Source: Streptomyces sp. Sge12
Lineage (GTDB): Bacteria > Actinomycetota > Actinomycetes > Streptomycetales > Streptomycetaceae
DNA: 64,000 nt
Assembly: GCF_002080455.1 (NCBI RefSeq)
Contig: NZ_CP020555.1
Coordinates: 2,976,001 to 3,040,000 of the forward strand
Direction: 5' to 3'
Below are positions 53,017 to 61,320 of this stretch, piece after piece. Numbering within the stretch: position 1 is the first letter of the stretch; the number at the start of each line of letters is the position of its first letter. Under the pieces are notes generated by a model. It worked only from the letters and a program-made list of their open reading frames with translations, was not told where the DNA came from and made no database searches. Both the position numbers and the translations under genes were made by a program.

Positions 53017-54095
53017 CGCACGGCGGGATCGGGTGTCGGTCCCTTCATCACCTTGCTGATCCACTCCAGGGAGCCCTCCCTCATACCCCGCACGTACGAC
53101 TTTCCGTTGTGCTCACCATCCTGGATCACCTGCAGCGAGGTGTGCACGGGGCCCTTCCCGAAGTCGTTCATGAACTTCTCGGCCTTGTCGCGGCCGGTCT
53201 CCGCCGTACCGATCTGGAAGTTGATGTAGACGTCCGGACCGCCGGCCGCGATCAGCTTCGCGGCGAGCTTCTCCGGGTTGTCCGCATCCATGGCCTGCGT
53301 GTTTCCCTTCCACAGCGGGGAGTCGGGGACGATGTCGACCCCGCTCGCGATGGCCGCCTTGAACCGGTCGGGGTGCTTCAGCACGTGCTTGAAGGCACCG
53401 AATCCGCCCGCGGAGGAGCCCATGAAGGCCCACCCGTCGCGGGAGGTCCAGGTCCGGAAATTGGCCTTCGTGAAATCCGGGATGTCTTCGACCATCCAGG
53501 TGCCCATCCTGGGCTGGCCGGGGATGTCCGAGGCGTCGAAGTGGTGCTTGGTGTCGGCGTTGTGCACCGGCATGATCAGGATGAAGGGCAGGCTCTTCCC
53601 GTCCTTGGCCCCGTCGCTCACGGCCTGCTGGAGGCCGAGCCCGGGACCGGTACCCCAGTAGTTGGTGGGGTAGCCGCGGCCGCCGGGCAGGGAGATCAGC
53701 ACCGGGAAGCCGCTGTGGGCGTACTTCGGGTCGTCGTACTCCTTGGGTACCCACACCCACACGTCGCCCGTGAAGCCGGACTTCTTGCCGGTGAGCGTGG
53801 TCCGGCCGATCTGGGTGCCGTCCGGCAGCCGGTAGGTGCGGACGAACGAGGCCTTCGGCCCGGTAGGCATCAGCACCTCGGGCGGCACGTCGGCGGCGGC
53901 GACGGCCTTCTCCTGCACCTTCCCGAAGGAGACCGGATCCCCTATGTCCGAGAAGAGGCCGTACTTGTACGCTGCCGCTCCGCCCCCGGCGAGGGCGAGC
54001 GCGAGGCAGCCGCTGATGAGAGTCATGCGCAGGCGGTGGGGGCGACGGCCGCCCTCGGTCATGGGGCTGCCGTCGCCTTGCTGGTCATGCTGCAC
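53013..54095 (-). CDS. Secreted esterase of the putative-esterase/antigen 85-like family (copy A)
   Basis: The 360-residue protein (or 349 from ATG 54062) has a membrane or signal segment at about 25-45 and an alpha/beta-hydrolase domain. The nucleophile elbow is FMGSSAGGFGAF, and a C-terminal GEHNGKSYVRGM holds the likely catalytic His. Similar proteins include antigen 85 mycolyltransferases and Streptomyces exported esterases. It is strongly similar to the next gene throughout, including PTGPKASF/PTGPKSDF and VWVPKEYDDPKYA, so the pair arose by duplication. Confidence 0.86.
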   Translation of the reverse strand: MQHDQQGDGSPMTEGGRRPHRLRMTLISGCLALALAGGGAAAYKYGLFSDIGDPVSFGKVQEKAVAAADVPPEVLMPTGPKASFVRTYRLPDGTQIGRTTLTGKKSGFTGDVWVWVPKEYDDPKYAHSGFPVLISLPGGRGYPTNYWGTGPGLGLQQAVSDGAKDGKSLPFILIMPVHNADTKHHFDASDIPGQPRMGTWMVEDIPDFTKANFRTWTSRDGWAFMGSSAGGFGAFKHVLKHPDRFKAAIASGVDIVPDSPLWKGNTQAMDADNPEKLAAKLIAAGGPDVYINFQIGTAETGRDKAEKFMNDFGKGPVHTSLQVIQDGEHNGKSYVRGMREGSLEWISKVMKGPTPDPAVR

Positions 54096-54142
54096 GGTTT
54101 TTGTCCCGTTCCTTCTCCGGCGCTCACCCAGGAGCGCGGGTC

Positions 54143-54156
54143 GGACCGATCGGTCC
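54143..54156. promoter_or_regulatory. Perfect 14-bp palindrome GGACCGATCGGTCC
   Basis: It lies about 50 bases upstream of the copy A esterase start. A 14-base perfect dyad at a promoter suggests an operator, although short GC palindromes also arise by chance. Confidence 0.4.
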
Positions 54157-54258
54157 CCCTTACACCCTTTACAGAGGTATGAACGACGGGATGGGTTGCC
54201 TGGGACGGGCGGGACGTGGCGAGCACCACGCGGGCGGCCGAAGCCGGCCCGGGCGGGG

Positions 54259-55545
54259 TCAGCCGGCTTCGGGCTTGGGCCCCTTGAGGACCTTGCTGAC
54301 CCACTCCAGGGAGCCTTCCTTCATGCCCCGGACGTAGTGCCAGCCGTTGTGCTCACCGTTCTGGATGTCGCGGATGGTCATCTTGACGGGTCCCTTGCCG
54401 TACTGCTGCTGGAACTTCGTCATCCGCTCCTTCCCGCTCTCCTTGGTGCCGATCTGGAAGTTGATGTAGACCTCGGGGCCCTTGGTGTCGATCAGCTTCT
54501 GGGCGAGCTTCTCCGGGTTGTTCGCGTCCATCTCCGCCTGGTGGCCCTTCCACAGCGGGGAGTCGGGCACGATCTCGCCGCCGCTGGCGATCACGGCCTT
54601 GAACCGGTCCGGGTGCTGGAGGACGGTCTTCATGCCGACGAAGGCGCCGGAGGAGGAGCCCATGAAGGCCCAGCCGTCACGGGACTTGTACGTACGGAAG
54701 TTGGCCTTGGCGAAGTCCGGGACGTCCTCGGCGATCCACGTGCCCATCTTGGCCTGGCCGGGGATGTCGGAGCCGTCGTAGTAGTACTTGGCGTCCGGAT
54801 TGAGCACCGGCATGATCACGACGAACGGCAGGCTCGTGCCGGCCTTGGCGCCGTCGCTGATGGCCTTCTGCAGGCCGAGGCTGCGGTCGGACCAGTAGTT
54901 GTCGGGGAAGCCGTTGCCGCCGGGGAGCGAGATGAGGACCGGGAAGGCGCTCTTGGCGTACTTCGGGTCGTCGTACTCCTTGGGCGCCCACACCCAGACG
55001 TTGCCCTCGAAGCCGGACTTCGCGCCCGTGAGGCGGGTCTTGGCGATGATCGTGCCGTCTTCGAGCTTGGCGGTCTGCTTGAAGTCGGACTTGGGGCCGG
55101 TCGGCATGAGCACGTCCGGGTCGCCGGTGGGCGTGGCAGCGGTCGCGGGGGCGCTGGGGTCCGTCTTGCCGGCGGCCGGGGACGGGGTGTTCTTCCCGAA
55201 GCTCACGGCCTCGCCGTTGCCGGAGAACCAGTCGAGCTTCCAGGCGGCGAACCCGCCGCCGCCGAGCAGGAGCGCGAGCGCGACCGTCGCGCCGATCCAT
55301 ATTCGGCGCCGGGAGCGCCGCGGCTGCGGCTCGGGCTCACGGTCGCGCTCGGGCTCCGGCTGCTGGTACTCATACTGGTACGGCTGCTGCTGCGGCGGGC
55401 CCGGGTACCCGGGGAAGTCCTGGTAGTGGCCCTGGCCCTGGCTCTGGCCCTGCTCCGGCCCCGGCCCCGGCCCCGGCCCCGGAGGCGGGTACACCGGGTA
55501 CGACGGCTGGTCATCGGGCCGCGGGCGCTGCGGGTACTGGTGCAC
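54259..55545 (-). CDS. Secreted esterase of the putative-esterase/antigen 85-like family (copy B)
   Basis: The 428-residue paralogue has a Pro/Gln/Tyr-rich cytoplasmic N-terminus (about 1-70, PGPGPGPGPEQGQSQGQGH-type repeats), a membrane helix (about 82-100), then a Ser/Pro linker. The esterase fold follows, with FMGSSSGAFVGM as nucleophile elbow and GEHNGWHYVRGM. The added N-terminal tail is the main difference from copy A. It is exported but probably remains anchored through the helix. Confidence 0.86.
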   Translation of the reverse strand: MHQYPQRPRPDDQPSYPVYPPPGPGPGPGPEQGQSQGQGHYQDFPGYPGPPQQQPYQYEYQQPEPERDREPEPQPRRSRRRIWIGATVALALLLGGGGFAAWKLDWFSGNGEAVSFGKNTPSPAAGKTDPSAPATAATPTGDPDVLMPTGPKSDFKQTAKLEDGTIIAKTRLTGAKSGFEGNVWVWAPKEYDDPKYAKSAFPVLISLPGGNGFPDNYWSDRSLGLQKAISDGAKAGTSLPFVVIMPVLNPDAKYYYDGSDIPGQAKMGTWIAEDVPDFAKANFRTYKSRDGWAFMGSSSGAFVGMKTVLQHPDRFKAVIASGGEIVPDSPLWKGHQAEMDANNPEKLAQKLIDTKGPEVYINFQIGTKESGKERMTKFQQQYGKGPVKMTIRDIQNGEHNGWHYVRGMKEGSLEWVSKVLKGPKPEAG

Positions 55546-55688
55546 GGACTTCGCTCCGAACGGTCATGACTGCCCCCGAGGGCAGAACGGCTGGACATCC
55601 CCTAGTTCTGATGTGCGAAACCCCCGCACAGTTCCAAAACAGAGCAAAATCATGCCAGGGAACCCCGCCGGGCCCTCGGCCGCCGGTC

Positions 55689-56126
55689 TCAACGCTGGGC
55701 GTCGAGCACCTCCGCGCACCGCCCGAGCAGTTCGATGAGCAACTCCCGCTCCTCGCCGGTGAACGCGGCGGCGAGCGCCCGCTCCACCCGCACCGCGCCG
55801 GAGTCCGCCAGCTCCATCACCGTACGGCCCTCGTCCGTGAGCCGGGTCTCCAGGACGTTGCGGTGCCATTCGTGCGGGGTCCGCTCGATGAGCCCGCGCT
55901 CCTGAAGGTTCTTCAGCACGGTGTTCATGGTCGGCGGCGTGACCCCGCACAGGCGCGCGAGCGCGGCGGCCGAGATGCCGGGCTTCTCGGCGAGCCAGAG
56001 CAGCGCGGCGTACTGCGGAACCGTTACTGCGGCCGGCTTGCACGCCGCGTTCTTCGCCGCGAGGAGCGCCTGCTCAGCACGTTTGAGGTGAGAGCCGATG
56101 CGCTCCTCGGGGGCCATGGAGGTCAT
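55689..56126 (-). CDS. MarR-family transcriptional regulator
   Basis: The 145-residue regulator has the MarR winged-helix fold (PQYAALLWLAEKPGISAAALARLCGVTPPTMNTVLKNLQERGLIERTPHEWHRNVLETRLTDEGRTVMELADSGAVRVE), with helices at both ends for dimerisation. It is divergently transcribed from the SMP-30 gene across 79 bases. That gap contains a perfect TTAGAGCTCTAA palindrome, the likely operator, so it probably represses the SMP-30 gene and itself. Confidence 0.91.
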   Translation of the reverse strand: MTSMAPEERIGSHLKRAEQALLAAKNAACKPAAVTVPQYAALLWLAEKPGISAAALARLCGVTPPTMNTVLKNLQERGLIERTPHEWHRNVLETRLTDEGRTVMELADSGAVRVERALAAAFTGEERELLIELLGRCAEVLDAQR

Positions 56127-56156
56127 GCCCGCATCCTACGGCCACCCTTGCAAGCA

Positions 56157-56168
56157 TTAGAGCTCTAA
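56157..56168. promoter_or_regulatory. MarR-type operator TTAGAGCTCTAA
   Basis: This perfect 12-base dyad lies in the short divergent gap between the MarR gene and the SMP-30 gene. Its AT-rich ends and central AGCT match known MarR-family operators in style. It sits 31 bases from the regulator start and 38 bases from the SMP-30 start. Confidence 0.72.
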
Positions 56169-56205
56169 CTTACATTCGTCTTCACCCACTCAGTAGAGGA
56201 CACCC

Positions 56206-57219
56206 ATGAAGACGAAGTCGCCCCTTCCTGCCGTCCTGACCCTGGCCGCGGCCCTCACCCTCGGGGCAGCCCCGGCACAGGCGCAGGGGCAGGCGCGGAC
56301 AGTGCCCGGGGCGGGCGGCGGCCCGCGGATATCCACGGCCTTCTCGCTGCCCGGCGCGAAGGTCTACCCGGAGGGCATCGCCACCGACCCCCGCACGCAC
56401 ACGGTCTACGTGGGCTCGTACGCCGACGGCACCGTCTACCGGGCCCGCCCCGGCCGCTCCGAGGCGGAGGTGTTCCTGCCCTCCGGCACCGACGGCCGCC
56501 ACACGGCGAACGGCCTGCGGGTCGACGCCCGCGGCCGCCTCTGGGTCACCGACTCCACCACCGGCGTGGCGGTCTACGACACCGCCGACGGGTCCCGCCT
56601 GGCCCACTTCGAGGTGGCGCGGGGCGCCGGAGCTCCCGACCGCTTCATCAACGACCTGACGCTCACCCCGGACGGGACGGCGTACCTCACGGACAGCGTG
56701 CGCGGCGTGATCTACCGCGTGACCCCGGAGCAGCTGGCCGCCGGCAGCGGCGTCCTGACCGAGGCCTACGACCTCACTCCGGTCCTGCGCCCCCGGCCGG
56801 CGGGCGGTTTCAGCCTCAACGGCATCGTCTCCGACCCGGCGGGCCGCTACCTCCTCGCCGTGGACATGCCGATGGGCGACCTCTACCGCGTGGACCTGCG
56901 CTCCGGCGCGGTCCGCCGCGTCACCCTCATCGGAGGCGACCTGAAGGCCGCCGACGGTCTCGCCCTCTCCCCCGACGGCACCCTGCGCGTCGCGCACAAC
57001 ACCACCAACACGCTGACCCGCTGGCAGGTCGGCGCGAACGGCACCCGCGCGCGGCTGACCCGTACGCTCACGGACCCGTCCCTGCAGATCCCCACCACCC
57101 TCGCGCACACCCGCGGCCGCACGCTGGTGGTCCGCTCGCAGTTCGACAAGGGCGGCCCCATGTCGCCCGGCTCGGGCACCCCCACGACCTTCACGGTCGC
57201 GGCGGTCAGCGGCCTGTGA
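56206..57219 (+). CDS. Secreted SMP-30/gluconolactonase-type beta-propeller protein
   Basis: The 337-residue protein has a signal peptide (cleavage after AQAQG, about 27) and a six-bladed beta-propeller of the SMP-30/gluconolactonase type. Blades include VYPEGIATDPRTHTVYVGSYADGTVYRA, FINDLTLTPDGTAYLTDSVRGVIYR and DLKAADGLALSPDGTLRVAHN. The divalent-metal residues Glu and Asn expected in this fold are present in PEGIAT and FINDL. It is exported, so it may act as a lactonase on an external substrate or as a ligand-binding protein. Its 3' end overlaps the HAAS gene by 14 bases in convergent direction. Confidence 0.87.
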   Translation: MKTKSPLPAVLTLAAALTLGAAPAQAQGQARTVPGAGGGPRISTAFSLPGAKVYPEGIATDPRTHTVYVGSYADGTVYRARPGRSEAEVFLPSGTDGRHTANGLRVDARGRLWVTDSTTGVAVYDTADGSRLAHFEVARGAGAPDRFINDLTLTPDGTAYLTDSVRGVIYRVTPEQLAAGSGVLTEAYDLTPVLRPRPAGGFSLNGIVSDPAGRYLLAVDMPMGDLYRVDLRSGAVRRVTLIGGDLKAADGLALSPDGTLRVAHNTTNTLTRWQVGANGTRARLTRTLTDPSLQIPTTLAHTRGRTLVVRSQFDKGGPMSPGSGTPTTFTVAAVSGL

Positions 57220-57763
57220 CCCGACGGGCCCGCACATCGGCGACCGCATGCGGCGCCATGGGCAGCAGCAGGAGCGGCGCGGCCCACAGCGGGAGGGTCA
57301 GGATCACGCCGTCGCCGGCCAGCCACCTGGTGAGGGCCGCGACGGGCAGGCCGAAGGCGAGCGCGAGCAGCCACCGCTGGTAGAACCGCATCTCTCCGCG
57401 CCGCAGCTCCAAGCCGACCGTCGCCGCGCCGAGGGCCAGCAGCGCGGCGACGTAGTGGGGGGTCACCTCCAGGCGGGTGGTCCACCGCACCAGGTAGGCG
57501 AAGAGCAACAGCCAGCCGAGCGCGTAACAGGCCATGGCCAGCGTGCGCAGGACCCGCCGGGCGAACGGGGCGCGCTCGCGCGCCCAGGCCGCGGCGAAAG
57601 CCCGTACGTCCGGGCCGACGACGTCCCGCCCGGTGCGCCCGGCGGCCTCGGCGTCCTCCAGGTGCGCGGAGAGCTCGTCGAGCATCTCCCGCATCGCGGC
57701 GTCGTCGACCCCGCGGTACTCCCAGTTGCTGCGGCAGGCCGCGAGTATCTGCTCGTTGGTCAT
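57206..57763 (-). CDS. HAAS-domain membrane protein, PadR partner
   Basis: The 185-residue protein has an N-terminal helical HAAS-type domain (WEYRGVDDAAMREMLDELSAHLEDAEAAGR), followed by four membrane segments (about 75-95, 100-118, 125-145 and 152-170). HAAS proteins are typically encoded with PadR regulators and are thought to be membrane-bound co-effectors. Its ATG overlaps the PadR stop (ATGA), which supports that role. Specific function unknown. Confidence 0.83.
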   Translation of the reverse strand: MTNEQILAACRSNWEYRGVDDAAMREMLDELSAHLEDAEAAGRTGRDVVGPDVRAFAAAWARERAPFARRVLRTLAMACYALGWLLLFAYLVRWTTRLEVTPHYVAALLALGAATVGLELRRGEMRFYQRWLLALAFGLPVAALTRWLAGDGVILTLPLWAAPLLLLPMAPHAVADVRARRVTGR

Positions 57764-58140
57764 GGTGTGCGTTCCCCCGTGGAGTGCGTACCGGCGTCCA
57801 GGATCCGACCCACCGGACCGACGAAGGCCCGCCAGTCGGCCCGGCCCCCGCCCAGCTCGGCGCGCCCCGCCTCGGTCAGGCGGTAGTACTTGCGCGGGGC
57901 GCCGCCGCTGGGCGACGGGGCGCGGTACGAGGAGATGAGCCCCGCCCGCTCCATCCGCGCGAGCAGCGGATAGATGCTGCCGTCACTGACGAGGTCCAGC
58001 CCCCCGTCGGCGAGCGCCTGCGCGAACTCGAAGCCGTAGCGCGGCCGTTCGGCGATGAGGGACAGCAGACAGAGATCGAGCACCCCCCGCAGGAGCTGAC
58101 TGCGCCGCTGGTCACCGGTCACGGCCGACTCCTTTGTCAT
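57760..58140 (-). CDS. PadR-family transcriptional regulator
   Basis: The 126-residue regulator starts at ATG 58140 (MTKESAVTGDQRRSQLLRG); the longer open frame has no good start signal. The winged helix LLRGVLDLCLLSLIAERPRYGFEFAQALADGGLDLVSDGSIYPLLARMERAGLISSY is typical PadR, followed by RKYYRLTEAGRAELGGG. It heads a two-gene unit with the HAAS protein. A perfect CTTGCA-C-TGCAAG repeat lies 26 bases upstream of the start and overlaps the likely -35 region, as expected for autorepression. Confidence 0.9.
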   Translation of the reverse strand: MTKESAVTGDQRRSQLLRGVLDLCLLSLIAERPRYGFEFAQALADGGLDLVSDGSIYPLLARMERAGLISSYRAPSPSGGAPRKYYRLTEAGRAELGGGRADWRAFVGPVGRILDAGTHSTGERTP

Positions 58141-58165
58141 GCGGCACAAGATAGTCACCAACTCC

Positions 58166-58178
58166 CTTGCACTGCAAG
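58166..58178. promoter_or_regulatory. PadR operator CTTGCACTGCAAG
   Basis: Six-base perfect arms around a central C. On the minus strand TTGCAG (part of the repeat) could be the -35 box and TATCTT, 18 bases later, the -10 box, with the PadR ATG following closely. Confidence 0.7.
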
Positions 58179-58411
58179 ACAATGCCCACGGGAGCTCTGC
58201 CCCCCACTTCCGCGCCGTGACCTGCATCACATTCAGCGCCCACTCGAGCTCGCCCCCTCTCGACCCACCCGTCTCGGCTGTACCCGATGAGCAGCCGGAA
58301 CGCGCGAGGGTTCATTGCGCAGACTTCCTGCGCACAATGCAGGTTGCCGGACAGGTGCCCGCCATGAACCCACTCGCGCCACACCCTGGGCTGCTAATTT
58401 CCTCCATGTGA

Positions 58412-58437
58412 GACCTCCACGCCTAGGCGTGGAGGTC
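58412..58437. promoter_or_regulatory. Perfect 26-bp palindrome upstream of the methyltransferase gene
   Basis: GACCTCCACGCCT and its exact complement abut with no loop bases. The palindrome is 66 bases before the ATG at 58504 and is followed by AAC, giving TCAAC after the stem. It may be an operator, a leader hairpin, or the remnant of a transposon end of IS200/IS605 type, which also carry end hairpins. No transposase or TnpB gene is in the window. Confidence 0.55.
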
Positions 58438-58503
58438 AACCCACGCCACCGACAAGGGCGTTGGAGTGCGCAGCGACACTGCGCAGAGAGCGAGGAGCCT
58501 CCG

Positions 58504-60597
58504 ATGGAGACCACCGACGCCAGAAGCCCTGCCGCAACGGTCGTCGACCGACTGTGGCGGGCGTACGCCCCCTTTCAGCGGGGCCGCGGCACGGACCGCG
58601 ACCTCGCCGCGATGCTCGCCGTCCTGCTGCTCGCCGGGTTCCTCGATTCGCTGGACGACCTGGGGGACGAGCTGGTCAAACGGTGGTCGAGAGCCACGGC
58701 GGAGGCCCAGGCCGGGTACTCACCGCTCAGGGACCTGCGTGAGGCGCTCCTCCTCGCCACCAGGCACGAGCGGTTTCCCGTGCGAGCACCGTGGGACGTG
58801 GAGAGCGTGTTCGCCGACGACCGCGAGGCGCCGGGCGGTCTGCCGTGGGCGGCGGGCTTCCTCGCCGCGCTCCAGCAGCCCCCGACGGCCACGGAGGCCG
58901 GGCTCGAAGAGGTCAGTGTCCTCCTCCTGGAGAGGTACGTCGCGGAGAGCACCGGTCAGACGGGCGAGTACCACACCCCTCGCACGCTCACCCGTCTGCT
59001 CGCGGAATCGCTGTCCCCCCAGCCCGGCGATCGCGTATTGGACCCCGCATGCGGCACCGGGGGGGTCCTCGTCGCCGCCGCACAGTACATCGCGGAGCAG
59101 GGCCATGCCGGTGACGCCTCGTTCGAGGGCTACGCCATGGACCACCGCAACCCTCACCTGGCCATGCTGAACCTGGCCGTGCACGGAATCGACCGGGCCC
59201 TGGTACGCGCCTCCGATCCCGGCTCGCTGTTCCGGAGTCCGGGCGACGGGATGGCCGATCTCGTCATGAGCAATCCGCCGTTCAACCAGCGCGTCCAGGG
59301 CCTTGATCACCTCGGCTGGCCCTTCGGGTCGCCGCCGGAGTCGAGTGCGAACTTCGCCTGGCTCCAGCTCGCGTGGACCCGGCTCAGCGACAAGGGCAAG
59401 GCCGCCGTGATCATGCCGTCGGGCGCCGCCTTCGCACGCGGCCGCGAGGCAGAGATCCGCAGGAGGATGCTGGTCGCGGGCACGCTCCTCGCCGTCGTCG
59501 CCCTCCCGGCCGGCCTCTTCGCCCACACGACCGTCCCCGTGCACCTCTGGCTGCTCGCCCGCGACAAGTCCCACCACGTGCCCGTCGGCGAAGCCGACTC
59601 CGTCCTCTTCATCGACGCGAGTCAGCTGGGTACGCAGGCTCCGCGCCAAGCGCGCGTACTCGGCCCGGCGGACGGAGAGCGCATCAGCAGCCGGTTCCAC
59701 GCATGGCTGCGGTCGCCCCGCACGACCGCGGACGAACCCGGCTTCTCCCGCTCGGTCCCCTACACGGAGATCCTGGAGAACGATGGCTGCCCCCTCGACC
59801 CCCGGCTGTACGTGGCTCCGTCACGGGAGCACCCGCCCGCGGCACGGGACACGCACCGCCTGCTCGACGAGCTGATGGGGCTGGCAGAGTCGGCGGCCGG
59901 AGCCACTGCCCGCCTGCACGAGAGCTTCGACCGGAGCGAGCGGGTGGCACGCAACGAAGCCGCGGCCCCCCGCGTGCCGCTCCGACGCCTCGTGGAGGGC
60001 ACCGCGGAGGGGTCGCTCGGGGCCCCCGCTCCGGGCCTGCTCCTCGCGGGACCGTCAGGGAGCTTGATCCGCGCCGACGACTACGTCGAAGCCGACGGCG
60101 TCCCCGTCGTGATGCCCAGAGACCTGACGGGCAACGGCTTCAGCACGGCCAGCATCCGGTACGTCAGCGAGCGGCATGCCTCACAGCTGGCACGCTTCCG
60201 CCTCCGAGCCGGTGACGTCGTCCTCGCGCGCCGCGGGGAGCTGGGGCGAGCCGCCGTCGTCCGGGATGAACAGCACGGCTGGTTGTGCGGCACCGGGTGC
60301 TTCATGCTGCGTCCCCCCGGCACACTCGACGCCGACTACTTCGCGGCGTACCTGCGCGGCTCGGAGGCGAGGACATGGCTGGAGAATCACTCCACGGGGA
60401 GCATGAAGATGCAGACCATCTCCCTGAGGGTGCTCGGTGAGCTGCCTGTCGTGCTGCCCGACCTCGCCACCCAGCGGGCGATCGCCGACACGATCACACA
60501 GCTGGACGAACACGAGCGCCTGCTGCGCGGGCAGCTCGACCTGGCGCGACGCATCCGCCACGGAGCGCTGGACGGAGGCATCATCCCGTCGCCGTAG
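58504..60597 (+). CDS. Type I-like N6-adenine methyltransferase fused to a specificity (S) domain
   Basis: The 697-residue protein from ATG 58504 (GAGGAGCCTCCG before it) joins two units. Residues about 130-450 form an HsdM-type methyltransferase with TGEYHTPRTLTRLLAES, SAM motif LDPACGTGGVLVAAA (Asp180) and catalytic MSNPPFN (Asn257). From about 500 on, a single target-recognition domain follows (GDVVLARRGELGRAAVV, GCFMLRPPGTLDADYFAAYLRG), ending with the helical LPDLATQRAIADTITQLDEHERLLRGQL spacer of S subunits. With one TRD it probably works as a dimer on a palindromic site. No restriction subunit is adjacent. A helical N-terminal region of 130 residues replaces the standard HsdM N-domain. 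Confidence 0.9.
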   Translation: METTDARSPAATVVDRLWRAYAPFQRGRGTDRDLAAMLAVLLLAGFLDSLDDLGDELVKRWSRATAEAQAGYSPLRDLREALLLATRHERFPVRAPWDVESVFADDREAPGGLPWAAGFLAALQQPPTATEAGLEEVSVLLLERYVAESTGQTGEYHTPRTLTRLLAESLSPQPGDRVLDPACGTGGVLVAAAQYIAEQGHAGDASFEGYAMDHRNPHLAMLNLAVHGIDRALVRASDPGSLFRSPGDGMADLVMSNPPFNQRVQGLDHLGWPFGSPPESSANFAWLQLAWTRLSDKGKAAVIMPSGAAFARGREAEIRRRMLVAGTLLAVVALPAGLFAHTTVPVHLWLLARDKSHHVPVGEADSVLFIDASQLGTQAPRQARVLGPADGERISSRFHAWLRSPRTTADEPGFSRSVPYTEILENDGCPLDPRLYVAPSREHPPAARDTHRLLDELMGLAESAAGATARLHESFDRSERVARNEAAAPRVPLRRLVEGTAEGSLGAPAPGLLLAGPSGSLIRADDYVEADGVPVVMPRDLTGNGFSTASIRYVSERHASQLARFRLRAGDVVLARRGELGRAAVVRDEQHGWLCGTGCFMLRPPGTLDADYFAAYLRGSEARTWLENHSTGSMKMQTISLRVLGELPVVLPDLATQRAIADTITQLDEHERLLRGQLDLARRIRHGALDGGIIPSP

Positions 60598-60738
60598 CCG
60601 CTCCCCGGCGGCGCCGGAGCCATCGGCAGCCCTCCGCCGGCCACCGGACCCGGCACGGGAACAACCAAGGGGCCGAAAATTCCTCGGCCGAGATCGTTCA
60701 GCTCCTCACGTTCGGCCGCGGGCCGCTACCGTGAGGCC

Positions 60739-61320
60739 ATGACCGCACTGCCCGACTGGATGCGCCCGCCGCGCGCGGAAGGCTGGTTCGCGGAGGACCT
60801 GGACCATCTCCCCGAGGCACCCCGCCACACCGAGTTGATCGACGGAGTCCTCGTCTTCATGATGTCGCCCCAGCGGTCCTGGCACGGCCGCCTCCTCACC
60901 GCCCTGACCACCACGCTCATGGCGCAGGCGCCCGCCGGCTTCGAGGTCGAGCGCGAGATGACGATCCGCCTCGATGCCCGCAACCGTCCCGAGCCGGACC
61001 TCCTGCTGACGGTCCTGCCCTACGATCCCGACCGCACGTGGTACGCCCCGGAGGACGTGAAGCTCGTCGTGGAGGCCGTCTCACCCGAGTCCGCCCACCG
61101 CGACCGCACCGTGAAGCTCCGCAAGTACGCGGAGGCCGGCATCCCGCACTACTGGTGCATCGAGGACGAGGACGGGGCACCCGTCGTCCACGTCTACGAG
61201 CTCGACGAACCCACCGGCGCCTACGCACCCGCCGGCATCTTCCGGGGCACCCTCAAGCGGCCGGTGCCCTTCGAGATCAACCTCGACCTCGACACGCTCA
61301 CACCACCCCGAAACAGCTGA
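60739..61320 (+). CDS. Uma2-family PD-(D/E)XK nuclease-fold protein
   Basis: The 193-residue protein is a DUF820/Uma2 member. Recognisable parts are HTELIDGVLVFMMSPQRSWHGRLLTALTTTL, PEPDLLLTV (Asp87), VVEAVSPES (Glu112) and RDRTVKLRKYAEAGIPHYWCI (Lys126/Lys129), which form the expected nuclease-like site. Uma2 proteins are abundant in Streptomyces and cyanobacteria and their targets are unknown. It lies 141 bases after the methyltransferase fusion on the same strand, with its own GC-poor leader, and is followed by a perfect terminator. Confidence 0.88.
   Translation: MTALPDWMRPPRAEGWFAEDLDHLPEAPRHTELIDGVLVFMMSPQRSWHGRLLTALTTTLMAQAPAGFEVEREMTIRLDARNRPEPDLLLTVLPYDPDRTWYAPEDVKLVVEAVSPESAHRDRTVKLRKYAEAGIPHYWCIEDEDGAPVVHVYELDEPTGAYAPAGIFRGTLKRPVPFEINLDLDTLTPPRNS

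Larger units (their letters stand above)
58141..58503. other. Divergent regulatory region of 363 bases, no gene
   Basis: This segment between the PadR gene and the methyltransferase gene is AT-richer than its surroundings. It contains the PadR operator (58166-58178) and the 26-base palindrome (58412-58437). Short TGCGCA-type dyads near 58310-58340 and 58465-58485 are also present. No ORF is convincing. Confidence 0.55.
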
